This document shows positions 11,601-20,948 of a stretch of DNA of 20,948 nt, piece by piece. Source of the stretch: Phoronis ovalis. Lineage: Eukaryota > Phoronida > Phoronidae. The notes below the pieces were generated by a model, which did no database searches, was not told the origin of the DNA, and saw nothing but the letters and a program-made list of their open reading frames with translations. The stretch's first letter is position 1. Each line of letters opens with the position of its first letter. The translations under genes and the position numbers were made by a program. The stretch spans positions 1 through 20,948 of the forward strand of contig JAOXYB010108048.1 in NCBI GenBank assembly GCA_028565635.1, read 5' to 3'.

Positions 11601-12696
11601 TAAACTATCACAATCATATTCTCATCAGATGGCGATTATCCAGACATTCGTTTGCATTATAACATTATTGACAGCTCCCTTTTTATGGTCACCTTAGGTG
11701 ATAACTTACGACACAATGAGCCTGAACAAAATGGTCTGCATACTGTTTTCATAAACATAATGTGAATATAACAAATATTTTATTTCAACATAACACTTTA
11801 TTTGACGAACAGATATATTTGCTATTTCTCCAACAAACTGTTGTTGATTCCTAACCATACCTTTGTTGATTCCTAACCATACCTTTGTTGATTCCTAACC
11901 TACCTTTGTTTCGTGATAATGCTTTAATGCGTGTTCTTCATTATATCTACCACAGGCAACATTGGCACAACTTAAACAAGCCTATGAGAAAAGATTAACT
12001 AGTAATTGTCAAACTTATTTATAAATGCTGTCACTTTACTTTGATGGTTCATTGTCAGGAACATAAAATAGATTTATACAGCTTATGTCCGACATCTTAA
12101 AGGATTTTATCATGTGATAAGCCGAATTCTTTTCATAATTTGAGTTGTACGCTCTCATGCCACTGTGCACATATGAAGCTAGAAGCAGTTCTAAGATTTG
12201 TTTAAGAGTGGGAAAGTAGATCCTTAAAAAAAATTAAGTGGATGACAAAACATTTCTGATCATAGTTTTAAACAATGCTTCATTAGTAGTTTATAAGGAG
12301 TAAACTGATTAATGTGTTTTCAGATTTAACTCGTCCATTCCTAGATTTGTCATTGCCAAATACATATATTTACTGATATATGGAGCATAAATATTGGTTG
12401 GAAGAGGAGCCATTGCACCAGACTGGCCCAGTGTTTCAGGACCTGTTTATATATAGATTACACAGGATAATATATCATGTATTTATGTAATAATATAACT
12501 ACACTTTCTCGCCAGGTGACCGTGGTTTTTACCTTTACTCAATGGTATCACACCGTACAGTGCCAAATACTAAAAAGCTAGTTCTTACCCATACGCTCTC
12601 AGTGGTGCCACACACCGTACAGTGCCATTTTTGTGGGTTCAAAATAGAATGATCTGTGGCAACTTTCACTTTTGAAACATGTCGACAGTTGTCCAT
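4714..12696 (-). CDS. USP44: USP44/USP49-type ubiquitin carboxyl-terminal hydrolase, complete 17-exon gene
   Basis: Nuclear cysteine protease that removes ubiquitin; vertebrate USP44 and USP49 act on histone H2B and, for USP44, the mitotic checkpoint (family knowledge). Exons: 12589-12696, 11904-11981, 11346-11386, 10835-10990, 10344-10400, 9975-10041, 9418-9563, 8898-9009, 8745-8798, 8466-8572, 7873-8022, 7375-7504, 7095-7221, 6611-6679, 6050-6158, 5417-5610, 4714-5015. These join in phase to 668 residues, close to human USP49 (688) and USP44 (712). An N-terminal ZnF-UBP domain (about 1-90) is followed by the USP domain (about 196-590) with GNTCYMNS (Cys208), [26 protein letters not shown] (His558) and WIHCND (Asn575/Asp576). 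The weakest joins are exon 9 (acceptor CAATCAG) and the exon 10 donor ACAGT|GTAAAT, chosen because only they keep the frame. A single pre-duplication USP44/49 gene is likely, so the symbol is approximate. Confidence 0.96.
9418..9563 (-). other. Catalytic-cysteine exon of the USP44/49 protein (exon 7)
   Basis: The exon encodes [16 protein letters not shown], the Cys box of ubiquitin-specific proteases, with nucleophile Cys208. It is bounded by acceptor GTTGTAG and donor CTCGG|GTAAGTT. The junction codon to exon 8 gives Gly in the segment VLGHLSDF, where human USP44 has Ser (VLSHL), a minor change just after the Cys box. Confidence 0.93.
11834..11910. repeat. 22-bp tandem repeat overlapping the exon 2 splice donor of USP44/49
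   Basis: The unit TTGTTGATTCCTAACCATAC, plus CT, repeats about three times from 11841; the third copy lacks one A. On the gene's strand each unit carries CAAAG|GTATGG or CAAAG|GTAGGT, so the array holds three possible 5' splice sites after 11904, 11883 and 11861. The first gives the conserved protein and has the best consensus (GTAGGT). Confidence 0.85.
12539..12627. repeat. Partial duplicate of USP44/49 exon 1 in the adjacent intron
   Basis: CACACCGTACAGTGCCA occurs in exon 1 at 12611-12627 and again 62 bp away in intron 1 at 12549-12565, and weaker similarity extends leftwards to about 12599 and 12539. The exon copy encodes the zinc-binding WHCTVC segment. The intron copy has a TGA in the same frame, so it is a dead remnant of a local duplication. 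Confidence 0.75.
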
Positions 12697-12798
12697 GTTT
12701 CTTTACTGCACCATCCACCACTACAACATATACACGTACATATTATTTACTTGACACTTATAACATCCAATCCAAGCGATAGGTGATAGTTTGTAGTT

Positions 12799-13017
12799 AG
12801 TCCTAGCCACCTCCTATCTCAAATTTAAGAGTGCATTTTGGATTTTATGCTGATCTGTTGTTGAAACTTTTAAAGTTATCTAGATATGGTGGTATAAGAT
12901 GCGGAAGAGTCAAGGAATAGGCAGAAGCAAAAATTTGGGTGGAATTCATTTATTTAATTAAGAAAGTAAGTGTTTTCGAACTTCAACTAGTTTGAGATAT
13001 ATGAGGTGGCCAGGACC
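12799..13017. mobile_element. 219-bp inverted-repeat element (MITE-like)
   Basis: The left end, GTCCTAGCCACCTCCTA at 12800-12816 then TCTCAAA, is matched by an inverted copy at the right end, GTCCTGGCCACCTCATAT read on the minus strand from 13016, then ATCTCAAA. The arms are about 25 bp with few differences. TTA flanks both sides (12797-12799 and 13018-13020), a possible 3-bp target duplication that is too short to be firm. The middle has no coding capacity. It lies just upstream of the deubiquitinase coding start, perhaps inside a 5' UTR intron. Confidence 0.6.
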
Positions 13018-13472
13018 TTAGGACAAGCCGTAGGCTGTCCATAGTAGGGTCATGCTTGAAGGACTAGTTTGTAGTGTACACTTGCACATTACACTTATAC
13101 TTCCAGGGTTTAGAGTCTATTATTACTGTAGCAGTAAATATAAAATATACATTTACGACATATACCTGGCGATTATAATACATATATATGTAATACATAT
13201 CATGATTGGCAGGTACATGCCATAACTTTACTGTACATTCTTCTGAGCGCAAAGGAACGTCTCAATACTCAAGTGTTCTCTACAACTGTCCATGCTGATT
13301 AGGGAATGAGCCATCTGACCTAATTTGTCAATACTGCTTGCAGAATTTCAGTTTACAAATTAACATACGTAGCTTTTTCTCTGCAATAACTTTTCTCTGC
13401 AATTGACCTCACTTACTATTTTTATTTGCACATCACCATTTTAGATTGATTAGGGATAGCCTAACCAGTAAT

Positions 13473-13783
13473 TCACAGCACCTTGGCTAGATGTTTATGA
13501 CTGACAAGTATTTGAATAGAAGTAGAAGCCCCTTCTAATGCCTGCTGGTGGCTGCCCTTCCCCACCTTCAACGCTCGTTTGTCTGACAATCTGCATATTT
13601 ACAGCAAAATTTGTGCAAGTATAATTGTATCTATGGTTCTGTATTAAAAGCTCACCTTTTCCCAAATGTGTTACGCGCGCAAGACTTGTGTACTCCAGAA
13701 AACAGGTCGCTTATTTCGGTCTTAACTTTGGCTCGCTGCAAAGTTTCGCGTAACTGGACGGCGCCATATTTATCTTGTCCCAT
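13473..13783 (-). CDS. Candidate two-exon small gene (81 aa), or 5' UTR exon of USP44/49
   Basis: Not recognised. Exon a, 13656-13783, opens with ATG (MGQDKYGAVQLRETLQRAKV...) and ends at a good donor, AAAAG|GTGAGC, in phase 2. Exon b, 13473-13590, follows acceptor AAATATGCAG and stays open in the matching phase (LSDKRALKVGKGSHQQ...) to a TGA. AATAAA follows at 13421-13426 on the same strand, about 47 bp past the stop. The product would be small, basic and soluble, with no signal peptide, membrane segment or known motif. Both exons are more GC-rich than their surroundings. Against a gene: exon b has a second open frame, the length is short, and ZNF143-like and YY1-like motifs overlap the ATG, which suits a transcription start and a non-coding first exon spliced to about 12705 of the deubiquitinase. 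Confidence 0.35.
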
Positions 13784-13792
13784 AATGCAATT
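13755..13792. promoter_or_regulatory. Putative core promoter with ZNF143-like and YY1-like motifs
   Basis: TCCCATAATGCA near 13778-13789 resembles the core of the ZNF143/Staf site (TCCCAGAATGCA). On the minus strand AAATATGGCGCC, a few bases away, resembles the YY1 promoter motif AANATGGCGGC. In animals both are typically close to transcription starts, and the YY1 orientation would suit leftward transcription. Motif matches by eye only; no TATA box is evident. Confidence 0.4.
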
Positions 13793-14050
13793 ACCAGTGT
13801 GTACATGAATACTCAGGATTTGCCACAAGCCAAAAGGAAAGCTTGGTTACCTTTTAAAATTGCAATAAAATATCGATTATAGGTATAGTTTTTAAAAGCA
13901 TAAGCAGCTGACAATCTGTCTACGTCATGTTTTTTTTTTAGTATGAAACATGGCAATAGATAACAAATTTTATAAAGATGGACTCGCCTTCAAAAGCCCT
14001 CCACCCCTAGGAACCTTCACTTGAACCAGTCAGTACTGTCTCATGAAAAC
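13793..14050. promoter_or_regulatory. Upstream region of PLCL, possible divergent promoter
   Basis: About 260 bp separate the PLCL start codon (plus strand) from the leftward-reading candidate exon at 13783, a head-to-head arrangement compatible with a shared promoter. A CRE-like TACGTCA lies at 13921-13927, followed by a T tract. No transcription start can be fixed from the sequence alone. Confidence 0.35.
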
Positions 14051-14288
14051 ATGGCCGAAGAAGAGGTGCTTGCATCTTGGTCTGACAAAATAAATTCAGT
14101 TACAGGCAATGGGGTAGAAGATGACGAAGTTGCCTCGAGCCCAACAGAGAGCGGAGGTGCAGATACATTCACGAAGCAACTATTACCGCGGAGGAGTAGT
14201 CTGGTCAAGGAAAATTCAGCTCGTAGACATCAACGAAAGAAGACTGTGTCTTTCAGTAGTATGCCAAGTGAGAAAACGATTGCAAACG
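14051..14288 (+). CDS. PLCL: PLCL/PRIP phospholipase C-like inactive protein, first coding exon (partial)
   Basis: PLCL1/2 proteins keep the PH, EF-hand, X-Y and C2 layout of phospholipase C-delta but are catalytically dead; they bind Ins(1,4,5)P3, protein phosphatases 1 and 2A and GABA-A receptor partners at the membrane and in cytosol (family knowledge). ATG at 14051 sits in a strong context (AACATGG); the frame is open upstream to about 14021 but without another ATG. The 79 codons plus one base end at donor AACG|GTGAGT. The C-terminal half matches human PLCL2 closely: LPRRSSLVKE at 45-54 and RKKTVSFSSMPSEK at 62-75, the strip before the PH domain. The first 40 residues are acidic and unconserved. 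KTVSF (64-68) fits an RVxF docking site for PP1, and RRSS (47-50) a PKA site. The PH domain and everything after it must lie beyond the window. Confidence 0.9.
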
Positions 14289-17200
14289 GTGAGTTTGGTG
14301 CAGTTGTGAAATTGATAATATGTTTATCTTAATTTGCGTCATTCTGATGATTATTTACACTAAATCATAGAGAGTTTCAGCTATAGTACATAGATACCAC
14401 TCAAAGTACCACTGCAAGTGTGATTAAATACAGTCAGTATTATCATATCTAATATTGTCAAATATATATAACCATACAATAGTCAATAAGCAGTCGATTA
14501 ACCACTTTGACAGATTCATTCCTTTTTCTGATTTAGAGTCTTGATAAGGTCTTATCACGGGAGTACTGCCTCCACGTTTTTAATACTGTTTTGTATTCAT
14601 TTGGTACGTCTGTGGTCAAGCATATCATTATATATAGTACCAGCACCCCCTGGTACTTTCAATTCCAATTAATTACCAAATAAATTCATTGATCAGATGA
14701 TAGTAAATAAATCAAAAAGATAATGTGATCAGATGTTTAATTAGATACCATAGATGCAGGAATTTCCAAACATAATGTTACAACATGCATAGTATGTCTG
14801 GTTAAAGATCAAGACAATTTTTAGTTTAGGTCTGATTCATGATTTCCGAACAAGATGATTTACTTTATTAAAAGATTTTTAGACTTCTAAGGACCAGATT
14901 CGTCAATCATTTCTGCATGCTGGTTATAATGGATTTAAATTATCAGTAAAGAGAATCCATTATATACCACTGCCATGCAGCAAGATGTAGGTAGCAATGA
15001 AAACCTGCATTACCAATGCATGCTTGTGCATAAAAACGCAGGACCAGAATATAGGGCTTGTATTCGAGGATTGTCCAATTGAGAAAGTGTGCTCTGATAT
15101 TTAGTTGCATTCAGAATCTGAGTAAGGCCTCCTGAATCTGACCACCCTTTCTTTACTGGTTCTGTTTTGTGTTATGTGATATAGAAAAAATATATAGCAA
15201 TTTGCAACACCCCTATGTCTGAGAAAAAAATGAACAAACAAGATTGCATTATGAAAAAAAAACAATTTACCATGTAGTTACCTGGTAAAGCGGTGATGAA
15301 ATTAAAAAATATACTTTGTAAAAACACAAAAGACCTATGGGACATATTAAACATTTCAATAAATTATACAATTAAAACTGTCATCCATGACTAGCTATGT
15401 TGAAATGTCATTGTCTGGAACCCCTATCTCATGCTGATTTTCAAAAGCATGGTGGTTATTTAAAAAAAACAACATATTAATTGTGTCTGTTTGGTATAAT
15501 GGATGTATGGGCCTTTCAACATATAACATCTGCCATTTCAATCATCCCAATAATTGATAATTGGTGGAAATTTTTTCCAGCTCTAACCTATGGTTTTAAT
15601 ATCAATTTTCCAATAATTATAATTCAATCACCAGTTTTGTGAACTACAGTTATAGAACAACAAATTAAACTGTTTTGTTTTCACTTTCACTCAGAAACAA
15701 GTTATTTTATTTTCTACCTTCTTATTTTTGTTACAATTAATGTATATTAAAGCACAAGTATGTGGCCTAAAATATGTTATATATATATATTACTGTTTAA
15801 AACCATCTTTTATATAACTGATTCTAATCGAGCAGATAGAAATTTTGTGTTGTGTAACTGTCCCAGTGTTGCAAAAATGGTCCGAGGTGAGATTCAGAAT
15901 GCATTAACATTTATAAGTCTTTTGTATTTTATATCTGAATTACATCATGGGTTTGATGGATTTTTAATTTGTTTGTAATCTAGCAATAATGCTGACTATC
16001 AGACTTATAAATTATAAAAGTTAGTCAGGAAATATCTGCAAACATTTATAAGATGCTGCAGTCCAAAATATAGGTCACTGGGTACAGATTTCTCAAATTT
16101 CTGTAAAACCACTAAATGCTGCAGGTGTAAATTCTTGTATCCAGATTCCACTGATGCATAGCTAAATGCAAAATTGAATTTAGGCTATAATTAGCCTTTT
16201 TGATCTCCTTCCTTAACTACTGTGACAAAAGTACTTTTCAAAAAAATATTGTCATTAAACTGGACTAGATGTTTTTATTAGTTCTAAACATGAATAAGTT
16301 ATTACATGGCTTCTAATGATAAAACTGTCTAAGCATCTTAGCATGACCTTGAAGTAATATTTGTTTTTATATGTGCATTTGATTATTTTGCATGCACTAA
16401 CATCAGGCAAGCAATATAGATCAGGAAAAATAAATTCTCATGTGAAGACAAATAAAAGAAGTCACTGATCTAATTGAAAGAGAGCTAATGTTGTTTGAAA
16501 CTTTCTGTTTTGTAATTTCTGACAAGAAATGTTAAAGGTTTAGTTTAATTGATTTTATAGCAAAACAGCTTTCCAACATAGCAATTATTATAGTAGTTTG
16601 AGCTACACTTGGTATTATTTATTTAAGCAGAGGAGCCTAATGTAAATAATACTTTATTAGTTTTATTGGTATACTCTGATGTTATTTATAGACAGTATTT
16701 ACACTATTTTCAAGTTACAAACATGAATGTCTGATGAAATTAAATTACATCATATGTGTAGTGGTACAAACGATATTGAATTCCCTGTCACTGTATGTAT
16801 TTGTGCTTTTGAATCAATCTAACACTGGTTGATGAAATATATGAAAATTCCTGCTTTGACTTTGATACGAATGTGTCTATTTTTTTGCAATACATATAAT
16901 TGATGCATTGGGAAGTTATTTCTAGATTTCTTTTTATACTAGTATGTAGATCTTTTGTATGCTTATGTGCAGAAAAGATAATGATATAATAAGTTCCTTG
17001 GACACTTGTGGTCAGTTTGCTTATTTAGCCATTATATGCTTGATAAGTGCATCATAAAGTCTAGACTTGAAACTATTCCTGTGTGCTTTAAGATCCGATC
17101 GTCCAGCCCAGTGAAAATTGAAAACATCAGAGTATTTCTACTTGATTGTTTGAGATAATTACTTGCATGGTTTGTTAAAAAAAAATTGTTTTTATAAATC

Positions 17201-18550
17201 AATTAATATCTGTTTGGCTGAATTGCTCTAAGTAATTATAAAGTGGATATCATGTGCATGCTGTCGGTAACTAGTATTCATGTTAATAATCCTTTACCTG
17301 TACTGTATTATTTGCCTAGTTAATTACCTCAAACTCTTGGGTATTTTGTATTGAAAAATATGTTTGACCTATCAACACAAAACTCCTTCATCATTCCTGT
17401 ACCAATGATTTTTTGCCTAGAGCAGCCCAAAGTATATTTATAAATAAAAGTATCATAAATTATACATGTTTTCTGCTCCAAGGTTAAATGTGGTTGCCCT
17501 GAATATAATGTGTTAGAATGCATGTGAAGAGTTGGACATCAATTACAAACAGTAAACCTCTCATGTCTTAGAGGGTTAAATGTTTAGTCCAAGAATCAAT
17601 ACAAATGTTGTAAATGATGTAAATGCATAGAAAAATTTGTATCAGAGACAATCTCAGTGTTGCACTTGTTACCCATTGATTCTCAATTGGTGAACTATAT
17701 GCTCATTGCTTGTGGTGTGTATTAAAAACTATTGACAAATTCAGTATTGTTCCATTTAAGTACCATCTTCCCTCTGAAGTTGTTTAATCAAGTGATGGTC
17801 ACTTTACTTAATATAAAGCAAATATTGAGTTTCAGTATGCTGGCTACTAGCCTTATATACAGAATTTACCAGAAAAGATGAATGGATGTCTTAATTTGTG
17901 AAGGTCCCAACATGCAGCTATGTCCCAGACACACTGTTTTAGTTTAAACCATTGTAAAAAAAAAAATCCATTTAAAATACAGATGAATTACTTAACATTT
18001 ACCCACTCTGCAGTGAACATTTTCGAACTGTAATAATATTGCTTCTAGTAAATGTTAATTAACAAATTAATTGGAAACAAATGCACAATTTACTTCTTGG
18101 GAGTTAACTGGAATGGTTTTGTAGATCTATATATAAAGATAACTGTTGCCAAGTTTTATCTTTATTGGTGCAAGAATTTCCGACTTACATTATTTTGAAA
18201 ATTAAAATTGGAAACAACATTTTTTCCTAAATAGATGCTTATCAGATCATGAGAATTATTTTCAACTTTTTTCCTTTGGAGTCATCAACATTAAATTATA
18301 TAACCTTTGTAAAAATAAATACTTTTACATGTGTATCTGTTCATTTTAATTATGAAAATTAACAAAGAAAGTATAACAGTGTTTTTTGTATCTGTAATCC
18401 TTAATGAAAATGCTGTAAAACTAGATAACATGAAACAGATGAAACTTCAATGCGAGATCAAATGCTTGTATTGACTTCTCAACTGCTTATTGCACATAAG
18501 ATCACATGTTTATGCTTAACGTTTCTAACTTTTAGTTAATGACATCCCTT
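14289..18550 (+). other. PLCL intron 1, first part; no gene seen
   Basis: AT-rich DNA after the GTGAGT donor. I looked on the plus strand for the PH-domain exon expected next (a segment like SRxYxRxFxLD) and did not find it. Reading frames at 15172-15354, 15760-15978 and 17329-17523 are low-complexity and show no family features. Short simple tracts are scattered through it (for example TATATATA near 15779), with nothing else to name. Confidence 0.6.
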
Positions 18551-19506
18551 ATTTAGAATGGCCAATGTTAATCAACTGACTGGTGGATTGTAACAGACTA
18601 ACGGAGTAAAACAAATTTAGTTATTTAATTTAAATTAATTATTACATGATCTGCATTCATACATATTTTTATTACAAAAAAATCAACGTGGAGATTATAA
18701 TTTAATAAAATATGAAGGATCGTTATCGATTACTCTCACCTAGCAATGTTGTCGCACCGGTAGAAAAGTATACTTTATGCTCAATCTCAAGAAAAATCGT
18801 ACAAAAAAAATTATGTCCAGTAACTTCAGCAAACGTTTGTCACATTTTGCTAACTTTAAATAGATCTTATGAACATTTTCTGCATCTAATTGCATATATT
18901 TTCCCGGGTAAAATACACAGCAGAATCTATATAATTTTAAGCAAAATGACTATCACGTGACCGGATACGTCAAAGGATTTCCCATTTGTTGACGAAAAAG
19001 ATGGCACGTTTAAATGATATGTTGAACTGTTTTTTGTTAATTTTACATCAGTAACGTTGCTTTGCTTCCAAGTTGTCTGCTTATCGAGGCCTTTTACTTC
19101 CCAGCATAACAGTTTGCACAGTAATATAATTACGCGAAACAATATAGATCTTTTTTAACCTACTGTAACTTTTGTTTTTACGGTGAAATATTAACAGACA
19201 CCTTTGTTAAAAGTCAACTAACCAAATAAAATTACAATATTTGCATTCTACATTGGGTTTTCCACATCCACAAACTTTATTAGCGCTTTAAGCGAGGTCA
19301 TGAGAAGTAACTGATAAATGTAACGATGATACAATTTAGGAAAGTTTTGCAACTTATTACTACAAGAAATTACTTTATTTCATAAAATAATCATAAGAAG
19401 AAGAAGTTCATCTGGTGTAAATATTCAGGTGATTGTTTAACTTTGTTAGTTTGCTTTTTACTCCGCCAGTCCGTTAGTCCGCTGATTAACGTTGCCCATT
19501 TAGAAT
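18551..19506. mobile_element. 938-bp DNA-transposon-like element with 9-bp target duplications
   Basis: ATTTAGAAT is repeated in the same orientation at 18551-18559 and 19498-19506. Between them the ends are inverted copies: GGCCAATGTTAATCAACTGA from 18560, and on the minus strand GGGCAACGTTAATCAGCGGA from 19497. Similarity resumes with CGGAGTAAAA in both arms, the left arm carrying a few extra bases, so the inverted repeats are at least 55 bp. The longest internal frames, 18712-18960 plus and 18927-19142 minus, show no transposase motif, so this is non-autonomous. A 9-bp duplication with GG-starting ends suggests a Mutator-like element, not proven. It lies inside PLCL intron 1. Confidence 0.75.
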
Positions 19507-20784
19507 CACTATTCACGAGCGGTTTGGATAAATGGTCTGTTTTGGATAAATGGAAGGAATCTTTTTAAAAAATTCAGCGAAAAAACTATACGAATTACTT
19601 ATTTGGAATTAATACACTGTTTGCACAAGAAACTGTTTAAGTTGTTTTCAAATCAGTTTAGCTAAACCACTTACACTTCCCCTAGTGGTTATAAATGCTA
19701 AAAGTAAAACCGATTTGAAATTGATCACATGGAGTTTTAATCATACTAATGCACCTAGGCTGAGATTTTAGTTTAACTATCATTCTTTCAAACTCGTACC
19801 TGTCAAGGTAACACCATTTTTGACTGGGAGATTCCGGTATTTGCATATTCTTTTTTAAAATGACAGAAAATGAATTACATAGTGGGTGTTGCTAATTAAG
19901 CTGTGAATGAACCTTCATCATATCATATAGATCCAGATCCCTAGAAATAAGTAGGGCTCAGCTGATTATATAATTGGCCAGCATACACAAAAGATTTCCT
20001 TGATCTTTTGGAACAATGCTTTATCATATCCAAATTAACCCTTTTCTATGTAGTCAAAACAATAAATATATGGTGGTTAGATAACTGTTTTGTATCCATT
20101 ATTTTCCTATCAGGAAAATCAGCTCATTGTTCATCTAATTAGTGATGCAGTTTATTTTTTTATGATAATATTGAATTTATTGTTTTGTAGCAAACATTTA
20201 AAAGCTTATCTCTCAGTTATATGTTGTCTTGATGCCAATGCTAGATTGTTTCTCAGTGCATGCAGGATTATTGACTACTCAAGAAAAAACCTATTACGCC
20301 CAGCCACTATAGCATTAAAATGTCAATTTCAGTGCCTCCTTGTGCAGAATCAAATTTGCTTGTGGGTCTGTTTTTTGTCAGGCTGCCATTACTATTAGGT
20401 AGTCTCCTCAAACCATTTCTGGTTATAAGATACAGGCCGAGCAAAAACTTCATACCCGCCATCAATTATGGTAACAACCACGTTAAATTGAAGGGAGCAT
20501 TCAATTTTTGGGATCTGTAAAACCTATACAGCAATTTTTTATTGACCCTGAAGGTACTTGCCCATTGTATTAAAAGTAATCACATTTTTTGTTTATATCA
20601 TTTGTATGTACTGTACTGTTATTATGAACACCCACTATAATAAAATTATTAAAGCAGTGGTTTATTAAATAATCAATGTCAATCCAACCTAATCTGATCT
20701 GAAAATTACCAGTAACACCCTGCTAGATTTTCTCCTAAGAGATAAGGCCCATTCACACTTACCGCTTAGAGCGCTTCACAATAG
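19507..20784 (+). other. PLCL intron 1, last part; no gene seen
   Basis: AT-rich DNA. The overlapping plus-strand frames at 20090-20398 and 20320-20520 lack family motifs and splice context matching PLCL, and are taken as chance. Two GGATAAATGG-like copies sit at about 19525-19553. Nothing else is visible. Confidence 0.5.
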
Positions 20785-20948
20785 TATATGTATATGTATA
20801 TGTATATGTATATATATATATGTATATGTATATGTATGTATGTACACGTACATACATACATACATACACACACACGCACACACACACACACAATATATAT
20901 ATGTGTGTGTGTGTGTGTATATGTATATGTATATATATATGTATGTAT
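20785..20948. repeat. Compound TATATG / TATG / CA / TG microsatellite, running off the right edge
   Basis: The run consists of TATATG repeats, TATG, its complement CATA, a CA run, a short TA run, a TG run, then TATATG again. Because CA is followed by TG and TATG by CATA, it folds back on itself: 20831-20845 and 20848-20862 are perfect 15-bp inverted arms around 2 bases. Confidence 0.95.

Larger units (their letters stand above)
10835..12696 (-). other. ZnF-UBP domain of the USP44/49 protein (exons 1-4)
   Basis: Binds the free C-terminal tail of ubiquitin in related proteins (family knowledge). Visible ligands are Cys4, His6, Cys26, Cys29, Cys38, Cys41, Cys46, His53, His57, His63, Cys76 and Cys79, in the order and spacing expected for a three-zinc ZnF-UBP. 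Exon 1 holds [10 protein letters not shown], exon 2 [13 protein letters not shown], exon 3 [14 protein letters not shown] and exon 4 [10 protein letters not shown]. The start Met is followed at once by DNCRHV, the usual N-terminus of the family, which supports this start. The linker from about residue 110 contains [10 protein letters not shown], also seen in vertebrate relatives. Confidence 0.93.

Noticed and set aside
11834-11910. Possible CRISPR-like array
   Set aside because: The 22-bp units are head to tail without unique spacers, in an animal gene.
18712-19142. Transposase remnant inside the 938-bp element
   Set aside because: Frames on both strands are short and low-complexity; no catalytic motif or homology is visible.
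20090-20520. Next PLCL exon or a separate gene
   Set aside because: No PH-domain pattern and no matching phase-1 acceptor with conserved residues; looks like chance frames.

Overview
The window looks like nuclear DNA of an invertebrate animal, most probably a lophotrochozoan such as a mollusc (inferred). It is AT-rich, has spliceosomal introns of roughly 0.1-0.6 kb between short exons, and carries orthologues of animal genes. No bacterial, viral or organellar gene is visible. The long reading frames are mostly chance; the real coding sequence is in short exons that I assembled by hand from splice signals, reading phase and family motifs.

Layout. (1) 190-1411, minus strand: the first three coding exons of a CPSF6-type cleavage/polyadenylation factor; the rest lies off the left edge. 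(2) 1412-4713: non-coding. It holds a perfect 96-bp palindromic mobile element with 9-bp target duplications just upstream of CPSF6, a block of degenerate repeats (about 2080-3090) including a G-rich inverted-repeat element, and then AT-rich DNA that must include the 3' UTR of the next gene. (3) 4714-12696, minus strand: a complete 17-exon gene for a USP44/USP49-type deubiquitinase, 668 residues, with all expected zinc ligands and the catalytic Cys, His and Asn/Asp. (4) 12697-14050: intergenic or 5' UTR DNA with a 219-bp inverted-repeat element, ZNF143-like and YY1-like motifs, and a two-exon reading frame at 13783-13473 that is either an unrecognised 81-residue gene or the non-coding first exon of the deubiquitinase. 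(5) 14051-14288, plus strand: the first coding exon of a phospholipase C-like inactive protein (PLCL/PRIP). Its first intron fills the rest of the window and contains a 938-bp transposon-like element with 9-bp target duplications and, at the right edge, a TA/TG/CA microsatellite.

The three genes do not form one pathway: CPSF6 acts in mRNA 3'-end formation, USP44/49 removes ubiquitin in the nucleus, and PLCL proteins scaffold phosphatase and phosphoinositide signalling. I see no sign of a new multi-gene system. The points worth a second look are the mobile elements, three tandemly repeated 5' splice sites after exon 2 of the deubiquitinase, and the candidate exon pair between the deubiquitinase and PLCL.
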